DNA of 5,619 nucleotides from an uncultured Collinsella sp. (GTDB lineage Bacteria > Actinomycetota > Coriobacteriia > Coriobacteriales > Coriobacteriaceae), in the NCBI GenBank assembly GCA_900554585.1, contig USHS01000107.1:1-5619 (forward strand), given 5' to 3'. The notes below the pieces were generated by a model, which was given only the letters and a program-made list of their open reading frames with translations, was not told the origin of the DNA and searched no databases. Within the stretch, counting starts at the first letter, position 1; each line of letters starts with the position of its first letter. Shown here piece after piece: positions 5,417 to 5,619 of the stretch. The position numbers and the translations under genes are program-made.

Positions 5417-5445
5417 TTGCTTTTTCTAACAGAATGGGGTATATT
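5417..5445 (+). promoter_or_regulatory. Sigma70-type promoter for the gene at 5509
   Basis: TTGCTT (5417-5422) and TATATT (5440-5445) are separated by 17 nt. The promoter lies back to back with the larB promoter, with 12 bp between the two -35 boxes, so the two divergent genes may share control. Confidence 0.65.
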
Positions 5446-5508
5446 ATCATTATGTTTATTTGATTTTTATCCATGCTGGGCATGTGAATAATAAAACGGA
5501 GGATGATT

Positions 5509-5619
5509 ATGAGTCAGGCAAAAGTTGACCGCTATAAAGAAGAGAAAGCAAACCGCAAAAAGATTCTTGCAAAAGAAAAAAGAAAACGTATCGCAGGCAC
5601 CATCTGTGGATGGTTAATT
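5509..5619 (+). CDS. Small Lys/Glu-rich protein, 5' part only
   Basis: The first 37 codons of a gene that runs off the right end. GGAGG (5498-5502) lies 6 nt before the ATG, a strong ribosome binding site, and a sigma70-like promoter lies upstream. The visible part, starting MSQAKVDRYKEEKANRKK, is highly charged and probably a cytoplasmic, helical N-terminus. It becomes hydrophobic at the end (GTICGWLI), which may be the start of a membrane helix. Proteins with this kind of N-terminus, a basic segment followed by one transmembrane helix, occur widely in Lachnospiraceae as uncharacterised proteins. I know of no function. Codon use (AAA, GAA, ATT, CTT) differs strongly from larA and larC and agrees with the A+T-rich right flank. 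Confidence 0.8.
   Translation, partial: MSQAKVDRYKEEKANRKKILAKEKRKRIAGTICGWLI

Noticed and set aside
1..5619. CRISPR array, tRNA, rRNA or insertion sequence
   Set aside because: No regularly spaced direct repeats, no tRNA or rRNA signatures and no transposase-like frames were seen.

Overview
The window holds a nickel-pincer lactate racemase (lar) locus: larA and larD on the + strand, and tetR, larC and larB on the - strand, the two units converging on a shared terminator. From the left end to about 4.55-4.63 kb the DNA is GC-rich, with C/G-ending codons and symmetrical hairpin terminators. This suggests an actinobacterial gut anaerobe of the Coriobacteriia (Collinsella-like); the assignment is an inference from composition and protein style. 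From about 4.63 kb to the right end the DNA is A+T-richer, uses A/T-ending codons, has a consensus-like sigma70 promoter on each strand, and ends in the start of a small Lys/Glu-rich protein of a kind common in Lachnospiraceae. The change falls inside larB, so the window is either a chimeric assembly joined at a conserved stretch of larB or a real recombination product.

Layout: 1-340 has no recognisable gene. 341-455 is a compact set of hairpins ending in a strong intrinsic terminator just upstream of larA. larA (575-1852, TTG start) encodes the racemase with all key catalytic and cofactor residues. larD (1902-2633) encodes an aquaporin-type lactic acid channel. The gap 2634-2935 contains a 125-bp nested palindrome around a bidirectional terminator. 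On the - strand, in order of transcription, come larB (5149 to 4379, NaAD carboxylase/hydrolase), larC (4368 to 3478, nickel insertase, N-terminal C1 domain only, very His-rich) and tetR (3475 to 2936), closely packed with 10-nt and 2-nt gaps. Upstream of larB are a leader with several hairpins and two back-to-back promoters, then a truncated gene running off the right end.

How it works together (from family knowledge): LarB and LarC carry out the first and last steps of making the nickel-pincer nucleotide (NPN) cofactor, with LarE (not in this window) adding sulfur between them. LarA uses NPN to interconvert L- and D-lactate, LarD moves lactic acid across the membrane, and the TetR-type protein is a plausible local regulator. 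The most notable points are the larB junction, the larB leader in which a hairpin loop is complementary to the sequence just before the ribosome binding site, a LarC without its C2 part where a TetR gene stands instead, the giant palindrome, and the structured RNA upstream of larA.
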